64,000 nucleotides of DNA from FEN-1219 sp964457725 (GTDB lineage Bacteria > Pseudomonadota > Gammaproteobacteria > Steroidobacterales > Rariloculaceae): contig CAYWGQ010000002.1 in the NCBI GenBank assembly GCA_964457725.1, positions 49,187-113,186 of the forward strand. The letters run 5' to 3'. The position numbers were made by a program, and so were the translations under genes. Position 1 is the stretch's first letter. Each line of letters opens with the position of its first letter. Below the pieces are notes generated by a model. The model was not told the DNA's origin. It ran no database searches and was given only the letters and a program-made list of their open reading frames with translations. Shown here in pieces: positions 51,785 through 60,199 of the stretch.

Positions 51785-52021
51785 ATGCAGGAAGAATCTC
51801 TGCGCAAAGAGCTCGCCCGTCTCGAGGCGATGGACCCGAAGCCGCACATCGGCGTCGGTCTCGTCGACCGCAATCGGGTGCGTCTGCTGAACTGGAAGCT
51901 GCTCTCCGATTGCCTGGTCGAGCGCTGGCCGAGCGGCGGCCCGCGGTACCTGATCCCGCTCGGGCAAATCGTGCTGATCGAGCTTCAGGAAGGCGCCGTC
52001 GCCGACGCTACTCCACCCTGA
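51785..52021 (+). CDS. Small protein of unknown function
   Basis: A 78-residue protein, start MQEESLRKELARLEAMDPK, with a strand-rich second half (PRYLIPLGQIVLIELQEG). No signal or membrane helix. Codons have the strong third-position G/C bias of real genes here, and a GAGGT precedes the ATG, so it is probably expressed. Its last 14 bases overlap the end of the opposing hsp20 gene. I do not recognise the family. Confidence 0.5.
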   Translation: MQEESLRKELARLEAMDPKPHIGVGLVDRNRVRLLNWKLLSDCLVERWPSGGPRYLIPLGQIVLIELQEGAVADATPP

Positions 52022-52505
52022 TCTTCTGCTTCGCCGACGTGCGCACGAGCTTCGGCAGGCGCACGCGCAGGAGCCCGCGCTTGTAGCTCGCGGTCGCGGC
52101 GGAATCGTCGACTGCGGCAGGGAGCCGGATGCGCCGCTCGAAGCGCCCGTAGGCCCGCTCCGTGAGCGAGTACTCGGCGTGGCGCTCGCGCCGCTCGATG
52201 CGCTTCTCGCCGCGCACGACGAGCTGATCGCCGACGACTTCGATCTCGAAGTCCTGCGATTCCATGCCGGGCACCTCGAGGCAGACTTCGACGGCATCCT
52301 CGTCCTCGCGGACCTCGGCCGCAAGGATCGCCCACGGCGAGGAGTCGCGGCGCACGCGCGCCTCGACCGGCGTCTCGTCCGGCGGCGCCGACGGCTGGAA
52401 CCGGGTGAGGGCGGTGCCCGCACGCTGCCAGAGCTCGTGCCAACCGGCGGCGACGGATTCCCAGGTGTCGAATAGGCCTCGCTTGATCTGCTCGAACGGG
52501 TTCAT
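52008..52505 (-). CDS. Hsp20/alpha-crystallin family small heat shock protein
   Basis: A 165-residue ATP-independent chaperone. An N-terminal helical arm (MNPFEQIKRGLFDTW) precedes the alpha-crystallin domain at about residues 55-150, with VEVCLEVPGMESQDFEIEVVGDQLVVRGEK and the closing ASYKRGLLRVRLPK, the usual G-L-V/I signature. It binds unfolded proteins in the cytoplasm. The ATG at 52505 has AGAGGAACG upstream. No clear sigma-32 promoter was found by eye. Confidence 0.9.
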   Translation of the reverse strand: MNPFEQIKRGLFDTWESVAAGWHELWQRAGTALTRFQPSAPPDETPVEARVRRDSSPWAILAAEVREDEDAVEVCLEVPGMESQDFEIEVVGDQLVVRGEKRIERRERHAEYSLTERAYGRFERRIRLPAAVDDSAATASYKRGLLRVRLPKLVRTSAKQKIRVE

Positions 52506-52630
52506 TGCGGTCGTTCCTCTTTCGTTCGAGCTTACCCCTCCCGGGCCGCATTTCAACGGCGCTTGCCAGGCGGCGCGCGCGCGGGCTAAAAGGTGCATCC
52601 CGGCTCGAAGCCGCACGGCCGCAGGCTGCA

Positions 52631-53422
52631 ATGAAGAAGGGATCGACGATGCGCTGGGCGTTCGCCGGCGCGGCCATCATCGCCGCGGCAGCCCTTGCCG
52701 CATGGGCGCAGCGCAGCGTCGGCGGCGGGCCGAAGGTCTGGGACGTCGCGGTGATCGCCGCCCATCCGCATGACCCAGCCGCATTCACGCAAGGGCTCGT
52801 CGTGCACGACGGACGCCTGTACGAGGGCACGGGGCAGTACGGCGCATCGACCGTGCGCCGGGTGGATCTCGAGACCGGCCGGGTCGAGCAGCAGCGGCGC
52901 CTCGCGAGCAATTTCTTCGGCGAGGGCATCACGATCCTCGGCGATCGGCTCTATCAGCTCACCTGGCAGAATCAGGTCGGCATCGTCTACGACGTCGAGA
53001 CGTTCGACGTGATCGAGACCTTCACGTACCGCGGAGAGGGCTGGGGCCTCACGCACGACGGCGAGCTCCTGATCATGAGCGACGGCTCGGCGACGCTGAA
53101 GTTTCTCGATCCGAACGGCTTCGCGGTCGTGCGCGAGATCGCCGTGCGCGACGGCGGCCAGCCCGTCACCCGCCTGAACGAGCTCGAGTACATCGACGGC
53201 GAAATCTGGGCCAACGTCTGGTACGAGGACCGGATCGCCCGGATCTCGCCCGCGGACGGCGCGGTCGTCGGCTGGATCGAGGCAGGCAACCTGTATCCGC
53301 AGTCCCGGCGCGGCCGCGACGACGTGCTGAACGGGATCGCCTACGACGCGCAGGCGCGCCGGCTCTTCCTGACCGGCAAGAACTGGCCGCAGCTCTTCGA
53401 GGTGGAGCTGGTCCGCAGATAG
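52631..53422 (+). CDS. Glutaminyl-peptide cyclotransferase (plant/bacterial type)
   Basis: A 263-residue exported enzyme (signal cleaved near AAWAQ, residue 26) that turns N-terminal glutamine into pyroglutamate. The beta-propeller marks are HDPAAFTQGLVVHDG, YEGTGQYGAS, LTWQN, GWGLTHDG, LNELEYIDGEIWANVW and DVLNGIAYD, all normal for the family. It lies in the periplasm. It is convergent with the protein-isoaspartate methyltransferase gene, 10 bases apart. Both concern protein damage or N-terminal modification. Confidence 0.9.
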   Translation: MKKGSTMRWAFAGAAIIAAAALAAWAQRSVGGGPKVWDVAVIAAHPHDPAAFTQGLVVHDGRLYEGTGQYGASTVRRVDLETGRVEQQRRLASNFFGEGITILGDRLYQLTWQNQVGIVYDVETFDVIETFTYRGEGWGLTHDGELLIMSDGSATLKFLDPNGFAVVREIAVRDGGQPVTRLNELEYIDGEIWANVWYEDRIARISPADGAVVGWIEAGNLYPQSRRGRDDVLNGIAYDAQARRLFLTGKNWPQLFEVELVRR

Positions 53423-53432
53423 CCGCGCCCGC

Positions 53433-54182
53433 TCACCGCACGAGCGGCACGAACCTGACCGGCAGCACCTCGGTGCGCACGACTTCGCCGTCCGCCGTCT
53501 TCTCGTGCACCTCGAGCGTCTGCGCACCGCGCTGATCGCCGACCGGAATCACGAGCCGCCCGCCGGGCGCGAGCTGCTCGATCAGCGGCTGCGGCACGTG
53601 CTCGGGCGCGGCCGTCACGACGATCGCATCGAACGGTGCGTGCTCCGGCCAGCCCGCATAGCCGTCGCCGATCCGCACGTGCACGTTGTCGTAACCGAGC
53701 CGCGCGAGCGTCTCGCGGGCCTGCCTGCCGAGCGGCTCGACGATCTCGATCGTGTAGACCTCGGCCGCGATCTCCGCGAGCACCGCGGCCTGATAGCCGG
53801 ACCCCGTGCCGACCTCGAGCACCGTCGAGTCGCCGTCGACACGGGCGAGCGCCGTCATCAGCGCGACGATGTAGGGCTGGGAGATCGTCTGCTCGTAGCC
53901 GATCGGCAGCGGCCGGTTCTCGTACGCGAAGTCGCGCAAATCCGGCGGCACGAACTCGTGGCGCGGCACCTCGCCGATCGCACGAAGCACCTCGCGATCG
54001 AGGCGAGTCATCCCCGTGTAGCGCGCGGTCGCGCGGACGTCTCGCTCGATCTCGCGGACGAGGCGAGCGCGCTGTTCGGCGAACGTCTGTGCGCCGGCCG
54101 GATCGGCGCCGCCGAGGAGTGCTGCGCCGAGTGCGAGCGCGAACGCGAGCCCCGGGCGCGAAGGTGCGCGTGCGGCGAGCAT
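53433..54182 (-). CDS. Protein-L-isoaspartate O-methyltransferase with signal peptide
   Basis: A 249-residue repair methyltransferase. The SAM-binding motif VLEVGTGSGYQ lies near residue 115 and is preceded by the family segment PRHEFVPPDLRDFAYENRPLPIGYEQTISQP. An N-terminal signal-like stretch (GLAFALALGAALLGGADPAGAQ) suggests export, which is puzzling because SAM is a cytoplasmic cofactor. It may stay membrane-bound. The ATG at 54182 follows a TATAGT box with only seven bases between, a leaderless arrangement. Confidence 0.88.
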   Translation of the reverse strand: MLAARAPSRPGLAFALALGAALLGGADPAGAQTFAEQRARLVREIERDVRATARYTGMTRLDREVLRAIGEVPRHEFVPPDLRDFAYENRPLPIGYEQTISQPYIVALMTALARVDGDSTVLEVGTGSGYQAAVLAEIAAEVYTIEIVEPLGRQARETLARLGYDNVHVRIGDGYAGWPEHAPFDAIVVTAAPEHVPQPLIEQLAPGGRLVIPVGDQRGAQTLEVHEKTADGEVVRTEVLPVRFVPLVR

Positions 54183-54189
54183 GGGCCCG

Positions 54190-54195
54190 ACTATA
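54190..54195 (-). promoter_or_regulatory. -10 box TATAGT, leaderless arrangement for isoaspartate methyltransferase
   Basis: On the minus strand TATAGT is separated from the ATG at 54182 by seven bases without a ribosome site, as at metX. The transcript would begin at or near the start codon. Confidence 0.45.
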
Positions 54196-54242
54196 GCGCG
54201 TCGCTCGGCCGGGCGGTGCTGGCCGGTAGCGGCCGGTGCGCC

Positions 54243-54248
54243 TATATT
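54243..54248 (+). promoter_or_regulatory. Candidate -10 box TATATT for tannase-type esterase gene
   Basis: TATATT lies 41 bases before the ATG at 54289, in the divergent gap to the methyltransferase gene, with GGAGAGAAG just downstream. The -35 is weak. Confidence 0.35.
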
Positions 54249-54288
54249 GGAGAGAAGCGCACCGGAACGCGCTCTCGGGACTGCGCGG

Positions 54289-55782
54289 ATGCTCGTAACG
54301 CTCCTCTTGGCGCAGCTGGCCGTCGCCCCGGCGATCGGGTCGGCGTGCGAGGCGCTCGTCGATTTCCAGCTCGAGCGCGCAACGGTCGTGACGGCCGAGA
54401 CCGTGCCGGCCGGCACGTTCACGCCGCCTCGGCGCTCGCCGCGCGCCGGGACGCGCGACGCGGGTGCCGCCGATCCACTGCCGGCGCACTGTCGCGTGAC
54501 GATGCGCCTTCGGCCGACGCCGCGTTCCGATATTTCCGTCGAGCTCTGGATGCCGCTCGACAACTGGAACGGCAAGTTCCTCGCCGTGGGCAACGGCGGC
54601 TGGGCCGGCGAGATCCAGGGCTACGACGACATGCAGGAGGCGCTCCGGCGCGGCTACGCGACGACCGCGACCGACACGGGCCACTCGGCCGCCGACGGCC
54701 CGAACGGACTGTTCGCGCTCGGCGAGCCCGACAAGCTCGTCGATTTCGCCTACCGAGCGGTGCACGACATGGCGGTCAAGGCGAAGCGGGTGATTCAGGC
54801 GTTCTACGGCGGGCCGATCGACTACTCCTATTTCAAAGGCTGCTCGACCGGCGGCCGGCAGGGCGTCATGGCGGCGCAGCGGTATCCGGGAGATTTCGAC
54901 GGGATCATCGCGGGCGCACTGGCGAACCGCCACGTGCGGATGCACACGGCGGCGGTGGCGCTCGCCGTGCGGCTGGCACGGCATCCGGACGAGGCGCTCG
55001 ACGCGGACGCGGCCGCGCTCGTCAACGATGCGGTGATGCGCGAGTGCGATACGCTCGGGGAGGGTTTCCTGAACGACCCTCGGCAATGCGGGCTCGAGCT
55101 CGCGACGCTCGCCTGTGGCAACGGGCAGGTGGACGGCTGCCTCACGGCGGGCGAGCTCCGGACCGTGGAAACGTTCTATTCCGGGCTCCGCACGGCCGAC
55201 GGCGAGGCGGTCTTCGCTGGCCAAGCGATCAGCGTTCCGCTCCGCCCGATGCCGAGCAGGGCCGACGGTCCGAGCCCATTCGTGCTCGACACCGTGCGGA
55301 TCCTGGCGTTTCAGGATCCGGACTACGACTGGCGCGCGTTCGATCTCGATCGCGACCTGCCGCGGATCGACGCGGCAGCCGGCTTCGTCGACGCGGTCGA
55401 TCCGGATCTGCGTGCCTTCCAAGCGCACGGCGGGAAGCTGCTGCTGTACGCCGGCTGGAACGATGCAGCGATCTCACCGAAGAACACGATCGAATACTAC
55501 GAGAGCGTGCTCGAGGAGATGGGGCCGGATCAGTCGGACTGGCTCAGGCTGTTCGTGGTGCCCGGCATGGAGCATTGCGGCGGCGGTCCAGGGCCGCACA
55601 GCTTCGACGCGATCGCGGCACTCGAGATGTGGCGCGAGCAGGAGATGAATCCGAACGTGATCGTCGGCCGGAACCCGGAAAGCGGGCTCGCCCGTCCGCT
55701 CTGTCCGTACCCGCGGCACGCGCGGTACGACGGTGAGGGCGACCTCCGCGACGCGTCGAGCTTCACCTGCGCGCCGGAGTGA
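54289..55782 (+). CDS. Tannase/feruloyl esterase family protein, exported
   Basis: A 497-residue serine esterase. The signal peptide ends near APAIGSACE. The nucleophile is in GCSTGGRQG (Ser near 185), the aspartate candidate in YAGWNDAAISP (near 390), and the histidine in GMEHCGGG (near 428). The flanking cysteines (GCS and HCGG) are those that form the disulfide next to the active site in this family, and the calcium-type loop LATLACGNGQ is present. It should split phenolic or other aromatic esters outside the cell. ATG at 54289 gives the signal at the start. Confidence 0.9.
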   Translation: MLVTLLLAQLAVAPAIGSACEALVDFQLERATVVTAETVPAGTFTPPRRSPRAGTRDAGAADPLPAHCRVTMRLRPTPRSDISVELWMPLDNWNGKFLAVGNGGWAGEIQGYDDMQEALRRGYATTATDTGHSAADGPNGLFALGEPDKLVDFAYRAVHDMAVKAKRVIQAFYGGPIDYSYFKGCSTGGRQGVMAAQRYPGDFDGIIAGALANRHVRMHTAAVALAVRLARHPDEALDADAAALVNDAVMRECDTLGEGFLNDPRQCGLELATLACGNGQVDGCLTAGELRTVETFYSGLRTADGEAVFAGQAISVPLRPMPSRADGPSPFVLDTVRILAFQDPDYDWRAFDLDRDLPRIDAAAGFVDAVDPDLRAFQAHGGKLLLYAGWNDAAISPKNTIEYYESVLEEMGPDQSDWLRLFVVPGMEHCGGGPGPHSFDAIAALEMWREQEMNPNVIVGRNPESGLARPLCPYPRHARYDGEGDLRDASSFTCAPE

Positions 55783-55809
55783 GCCGCGCCGCCGCGGACG
55801 GTGCCCGAG

Positions 55810-56340
55810 ATGAGCCGCTCGACGACGGTATATACGATCGGCCACTCGACCCGGCCGATCGAGGATTTCGTCGCGCTCCTGAAGGAGCACGCGATCGAGC
55901 TCGTCGCGGACGTCCGGACCGCGCCCGGCTCGCGCCGCCACCCGCAATTCGGCGCAGAGAGCCTGCGGGCGAGCCTCGCGCGGGAGGGCATCGGCTATCG
56001 TCATCTGAGATCGCTCGGGGGCCTGCGGCGGCCCGCGGCCGAGTCGCCGAACACCGGCTGGCGCAACGCCTCGTTTCGCGGCTACGCGGATTACATGCAG
56101 TCAGCGGAATTCGGCGACGCGCTCGAGACGCTGATTGCGCTCGCCGCGGAGCAGCGCACGGCGGTGATGTGCGCGGAGGCCGTCCCGTGGCGTTGCCACC
56201 GCTCGCTGATCGGCGACGCGCTCCTGGTCCGCGGCATCGAGGTCGTCGACATCCTCGGCCCGAAGCAAACCAGGCCGCACACGCTCACGCCGTTCGCCGT
56301 CGTCGAGGGCACGCACATCACCTATCCGCCGCCCCGCTGA
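55810..56340 (+). CDS. DUF488 family protein
   Basis: A 176-residue cytoplasmic protein of the DUF488 family with YTIGHSTRPIEDFVALL at the start, VADVRTAPGSRRHPQF, the middle AVMCAEAVPWRCHRSLIGDAL and a final THITYPPPR. The two conserved cysteines (AVMCAE, RCHR) and histidine pattern may bind a metal or nucleic acid; no reaction is proved. A GTG at 55801 is an alternative start. It stands 27 bases after the esterase gene. Confidence 0.85.
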   Translation: MSRSTTVYTIGHSTRPIEDFVALLKEHAIELVADVRTAPGSRRHPQFGAESLRASLAREGIGYRHLRSLGGLRRPAAESPNTGWRNASFRGYADYMQSAEFGDALETLIALAAEQRTAVMCAEAVPWRCHRSLIGDALLVRGIEVVDILGPKQTRPHTLTPFAVVEGTHITYPPPR

Positions 56341-56407
56341 CGACGGTCGCGAGACTTGTGCTCCGCTGCCCCGGCCCGCAACATTACGGAGCACGGGAAC
56401 GCCCACG

Positions 56408-57133
56408 ATGCCGACCGCGAAGCAGCACTACGACCAAGTCCTCGCCGACGTCTACTCGTGGATGCTCGGCGGGTTCGAGAGCGGGGTCGAGCGCAACTTG
56501 GCGTTCTTCCGCAAGCATGGGATCGAGCCGCGGGGCTCGAAGACGGCGTTCGATCTCGGTGCGGGCTGCGGCTTTCAGTCGATTCCGCTCGCGCAGCTCG
56601 GCTTCGCCGTGACGGCGGTCGACTTCGATCGCAAGCTGCTCGCGGAGCTCGTCGCGAACATGGGGGCGCACTGCGTCAGCACGGTCGAGGACGACCTGCT
56701 GAACTTCGATCGCTACACCGAAGGCCCGGTCGAGCTGATCGTCTGCATGACGGACACGCTTCTCCACCTCGAATCTCAGCACGACGTGCGGAAGCTCTTC
56801 GGCAAGGTATTCGGGGCGCTCGAGCCGGGCGGGCGGTTCGTCGTGACGTTTCGCGATCTGTCGCAGGAGCTCGTCGACCTCGACCGGTTCATTCCCGTGC
56901 GGAGCGACGACACGACGATCTTGACGTGCTTCCTCGAGTACGAGCCGCGCACCGTCAAGGTCCACGATCTCGTCTACCGGCGGGAGCAAGAGGGCTGGCG
57001 CTTGTCGAAGAGCTACTACCGCAAGCTCAGGTTGTCGTCGGACTGGGTCGTCGACGAGCTCGCAGCGGCCGGTTTCGAGGACGTCGAGGTCGAGGTCGAG
57101 CAGGGCCTCGTCACGATCGTGGCGACGAAGTGA
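56408..57133 (+). CDS. Class I SAM-dependent methyltransferase
   Basis: A 241-residue methyltransferase with motif I FDLGAGCGFQS near residue 49, motif II VDFDRKLL, and motif IV LIVCMTDTLLH. The N-terminal segment MLGGFESGVERN is typical of the small-molecule or protein methyltransferase group with this order. The substrate is unknown. Its stop shares one base with the next start (TGATG), so the next secreted protein is translated with it. Confidence 0.84.
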   Translation: MPTAKQHYDQVLADVYSWMLGGFESGVERNLAFFRKHGIEPRGSKTAFDLGAGCGFQSIPLAQLGFAVTAVDFDRKLLAELVANMGAHCVSTVEDDLLNFDRYTEGPVELIVCMTDTLLHLESQHDVRKLFGKVFGALEPGGRFVVTFRDLSQELVDLDRFIPVRSDDTTILTCFLEYEPRTVKVHDLVYRREQEGWRLSKSYYRKLRLSSDWVVDELAAAGFEDVEVEVEQGLVTIVATK

Positions 57134-57933
57134 TGCGCGGCGGACACGGACGGCGCGCGGCGCCGCGCAGTCGATGCGGCGGGCGTCTGATCGTCTCTGC
57201 GTTCGCCGCAGCGCTCGCCGTCCTCATGCTGCCGGCCGGCGCGGCGCGCGCCCAGCAGCCGCTGCGGCCGGTCGAGTTCCTCACGTGCCACTACGTCGAG
57301 GGCAAGGGCCCGGCCGATCTCGACGGGCTCGAGGCCGCGTTCAACGACTGGATGCGGACGCAGGAAGCGCCGCCGTACAGCGCCTACGTGCTGACGCCCC
57401 GCGCGTACACCCGCGACGTCGACTTCGATTTCGCCTGGATCGGTGCTTGGCCGAGCGGCGTCGCGATGGGGCAGAGCATGGCGCACTACTTCGCCGAGGG
57501 AGCGGCCCTCGCCCCGGTCTTCGACAGCGTGATGCGCTGCGATTCGAACGTGCAGTTCGCCGTGCTCACGCTGCGGCCGCCCGCAGACAGTGGCCGCTTC
57601 GGTCCGCTCGAGGTCGCCGATTGCACGCTGCGGGTCGGCGCGCGCGTCGATGCGGCGCTCGAGGCGGTCGCCGAGTGGATCGAGTACTTCGTGCGCTCGG
57701 GCTCCTCGGCCGGGCACTGGATCCTGTTCCCGGCCTACGGCGAGCGCGGCGACGCGGGCTACAGCTTCAAATGGGCCACCGGCCACGAGTCGTACGAGGC
57801 GTTCGGGCGTGATTACGACGAGTTCTACAACGGCGGCGGCGTCGACCGCTTCGCCGAGCTGCTCGATCCGCTGCTGCGCTGCGACACGCCGCGGCTGTAC
57901 TCGGTGCGACCGATCCGAGTCGAAGCGGAGTGA
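57133..57933 (+). CDS. Exported protein with tandem internal duplication
   Basis: A 266-residue exported protein (signal cleaved near AARAQ, residue 41). Residues 45-145 and 150-255 are alike: each has a Cys near the start (LTCHYV, ADCTL), a helix ending W/I-E/D, a buried (A)YVLTPRAY/ILFPAYG strand, an aromatic F-W pattern and a closing RCDSNVQFAVLTLR / RCDTPRLYSVRPIR. The repeats fit two small alpha-beta (ferredoxin-like) units. I do not recognise the family. It is coupled to the methyltransferase before it. Confidence 0.6.
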   Translation: MRGGHGRRAAPRSRCGGRLIVSAFAAALAVLMLPAGAARAQQPLRPVEFLTCHYVEGKGPADLDGLEAAFNDWMRTQEAPPYSAYVLTPRAYTRDVDFDFAWIGAWPSGVAMGQSMAHYFAEGAALAPVFDSVMRCDSNVQFAVLTLRPPADSGRFGPLEVADCTLRVGARVDAALEAVAEWIEYFVRSGSSAGHWILFPAYGERGDAGYSFKWATGHESYEAFGRDYDEFYNGGGVDRFAELLDPLLRCDTPRLYSVRPIRVEAE

Positions 57934-58047
57934 CGCCCCGGGCCCGGCTTGACCCCGCTCGCGCCCGAAGCCCATGATTCGACTGAAGCTCGCGGCTCGA
58001 GCCCATCCCGGTCGGCGCGCCGCGCGGCAAAGGGGAGGCACATCGTC

Positions 58048-59115
58048 ATGATCCGTCGTCTCGTCGGCACGCTCGCCGTATTGCTCCTTTCCCAAACCGT
58101 TCTCGCGCAGGGTTCCGCAGTCGCGGTGACCGAGGCGATGGTGCGGGCCGCGGAGGGCCTGCTCGCGACGGTCGATGGCGGCCGCGACGGTACCGAGCAG
58201 ATGCTCGGTATCGACCGAGCCGGCATGCTCAGCCTGCCGTTCGCCAGCGACCAGCGCGAAAACTGGCAGTTCTGGCCGGCCGCGCGGGTCGGGCTGCCGC
58301 TCGAGCAAATGACGGCGGCACAGCGCAAGCTCGTGCACGAGCTTCTGACCGCGACACTGAGCGCGAAGGGCTATCTGAAGGCCGTGCACATCATGCAGCT
58401 CGAGCAGATCCTCGACGTGCTCGACGAGGGCGGGCTGCCGCGCAGCGTCGACCACTACGTGCTGATCCTGTTCGGCGAGCCGTCGACCGCGGCGACCTGG
58501 GGCTGGCGGTTCGAGGGCCACCACGTGTCGCTGAACGTCACCGTCGAGCCGGGCGCGGTCGGCGTCACGCCGTCGTTCTTCGGCTCGAACCCCGCGGAGG
58601 TGCGGAGCGGTCCGCTCGCAGGTTTCCGCGTCCACGGCGTCGTCGAGGACCTGGCCCGCGAGCTCGTGACGTCGCTCGACGAAGCCGGGCGGCGCACCGC
58701 GATCGTCGCGCCGATGGCGCCGAGCGAGATCTTCACCGCGAATCTGCGCAAGCCGCGCGACCAGTGGGACGCGTGGCGGACGACGCTCGAGCCCCAGGGC
58801 GTGCGCGTCGGCGACCTGAACGAGGTCCAGCAGCACTGGGTCAGGCTGATTCTCGACGAGGTCGTCGGGAACTATCGGCCGGAGATCGCCGCCGCGTACA
58901 TGGCGAGCATCGACGTGCCGTCCCTGCAGTTCGCGTGGATGGGCTCGACGGAACGCGGCGAGCCGCACTACTTCCGGCTGCAGGGCGCCGACTTCGTCTT
59001 CGAGTACGACAACGTGCAGAACGACGGCAACCACGTGCACTCGGTGTGGCGCGACCCGCGCAGCGACTTCGCCGCGGGCGCGCTCGAGCGCCACTACCAG
59101 ACGTCGCATCGCTAG
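58048..59115 (+). CDS. DUF3500 exported protein
   Basis: A 355-residue exported protein (signal cleaved near TVLAQ, residue 20) of the DUF3500 family, seen from FASDQRENWQFWP, GLPLEQMTAAQRKLVHELL, GWRFEGHHVSLNVTV, FFGSNPAEV and the closing HVHSVWRDPRSDF-G-LE-HY. The conserved histidines (HH, NHVHS) suggest a metal-bound hydrolase, but the activity is unknown. The M23 peptidase gene starts 12 bases after its stop, so they are cotranscribed. Confidence 0.85.
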   Translation: MIRRLVGTLAVLLLSQTVLAQGSAVAVTEAMVRAAEGLLATVDGGRDGTEQMLGIDRAGMLSLPFASDQRENWQFWPAARVGLPLEQMTAAQRKLVHELLTATLSAKGYLKAVHIMQLEQILDVLDEGGLPRSVDHYVLILFGEPSTAATWGWRFEGHHVSLNVTVEPGAVGVTPSFFGSNPAEVRSGPLAGFRVHGVVEDLARELVTSLDEAGRRTAIVAPMAPSEIFTANLRKPRDQWDAWRTTLEPQGVRVGDLNEVQQHWVRLILDEVVGNYRPEIAAAYMASIDVPSLQFAWMGSTERGEPHYFRLQGADFVFEYDNVQNDGNHVHSVWRDPRSDFAAGALERHYQTSHR

Positions 59116-59127
59116 GGGAGCTCGCTC

Positions 59128-59943
59128 GTGGCTGCGCTCGGTTGGCTCGCAGCCGCCGCCCTGGTCGTCGCGCAAGGCCAGGCCGTGGAGCTCGCGTTCC
59201 CGCACGAGCCCGGGCTCGCCGGGGTCGAGGCGCGCTGGAGCGGCCGCGCCGTACCGTTCGTCCGCCAGGGAGAGCGCTGGGTGACGGTGCTCGGCGTCGA
59301 CCTCGACGCGGCGGCGGGCGAGCACGTCGCGGAGGTCACGTTTCGCTACGACGACGGCCGCTCGCGGACCGCGAAGGAGCCGATCGCGGTGCAGAGCAAG
59401 GCGTTTCCGACGACGGAGCTGAAGGTCGAGCCCGGCTACGTCGAGCTGAGCCCCGAGAACCAGGCTCGGGCCGCCCGCGAGGCGGAGGAGACCGGGAAGA
59501 TCTACGACACGCTGACACCCGAGATCTACTGGCGAGAGCCCTTCGCCTCGCCGCTGCCCGGCGTGACCGGCGGGCGCAACTTCGGCCATCGGCGCATCTT
59601 CAACGGGCAGCCGCGCGCGCCGCATTCGGGGGCGGACCTGCGTGCGGCCGTCGGCACGCCCGTGCTCGCGGCGAATCGCGGCCGCGTCGTGCTCGCGAAA
59701 GAGCTGTTCTTCAGCGGCAACGCGGTATTCGTCGATCACGGCCTCGGCGTCTACACGACGTATTTGCATCTATCGCGGATCGACGTCGAGCCCGGTCAAA
59801 TGGTCGAACGGGGCGAGGTCCTCGGGCTCGCCGGAGCGACCGGACGGGTCACGGGCCCGCATCTGCATTGGGGCGTACGGGTTCTCGACGCCCGCGTCGA
59901 CCCGTTCTCGCTGCTCGAGCTCGGCGGCGCGGACAGGGAGTGA
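59128..59943 (+). CDS. M23 family metallopeptidase (LytM domain), exported
   Basis: A 271-residue peptidase with a short signal peptide and a beta-rich N-terminal domain (residues 20-95) before the LytM domain. Zinc ligands His166, Asp170 (PHSGADL) and His247 (GPHLHWG) are intact, and His214 in TYLHLS is the catalytic base, so it should cut peptidoglycan cross-bridge peptides. GTG start with GGGGAG upstream. It is followed by a SEC-C protein three bases later. Confidence 0.9.
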   Translation: MAALGWLAAAALVVAQGQAVELAFPHEPGLAGVEARWSGRAVPFVRQGERWVTVLGVDLDAAAGEHVAEVTFRYDDGRSRTAKEPIAVQSKAFPTTELKVEPGYVELSPENQARAAREAEETGKIYDTLTPEIYWREPFASPLPGVTGGRNFGHRRIFNGQPRAPHSGADLRAAVGTPVLAANRGRVVLAKELFFSGNAVFVDHGLGVYTTYLHLSRIDVEPGQMVERGEVLGLAGATGRVTGPHLHWGVRVLDARVDPFSLLELGGADRE

Positions 59944-59946
59944 GCC

Positions 59947-60183
59947 ATGAAAGCGGTAGGACGCAACCAGCCCTGCCCGTGCGGCAGCGGCAAGAAGTAC
60001 AAGCACTGTCATGCGTTGAAGACGCAGAAGGTGTCGCTCGCCGGACGCGTCGTGCTCTCGGCGATCGTGCTGATGCTCTTGACCGGAGCGTTCGTCATGC
60101 TGACCTCGCTCGACGAGCTCGGCTCGGACGGCGCCTCCGGCCCGCGGCGCGTGTGGTCCGAGGAGCACGGACACTGGCACTGA
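59947..60183 (+). CDS. SEC-C motif membrane protein, small
   Basis: A 78-residue protein with an N-terminal SEC-C zinc motif (NQPCPCGSGKKYKHCH, residues 7-22) and one transmembrane helix at about 33-54, then a short tail. SEC-C motifs are found at the end of SecA and in many small proteins; here the motif is cytoplasmic and the helix anchors it. The role is unknown. It starts three bases after the M23 gene and is followed by a cytochrome c gene 16 bases later. Confidence 0.8.
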   Translation: MKAVGRNQPCPCGSGKKYKHCHALKTQKVSLAGRVVLSAIVLMLLTGAFVMLTSLDELGSDGASGPRRVWSEEHGHWH

Positions 60184-60199
60184 TACGGTGAGCGAGACG

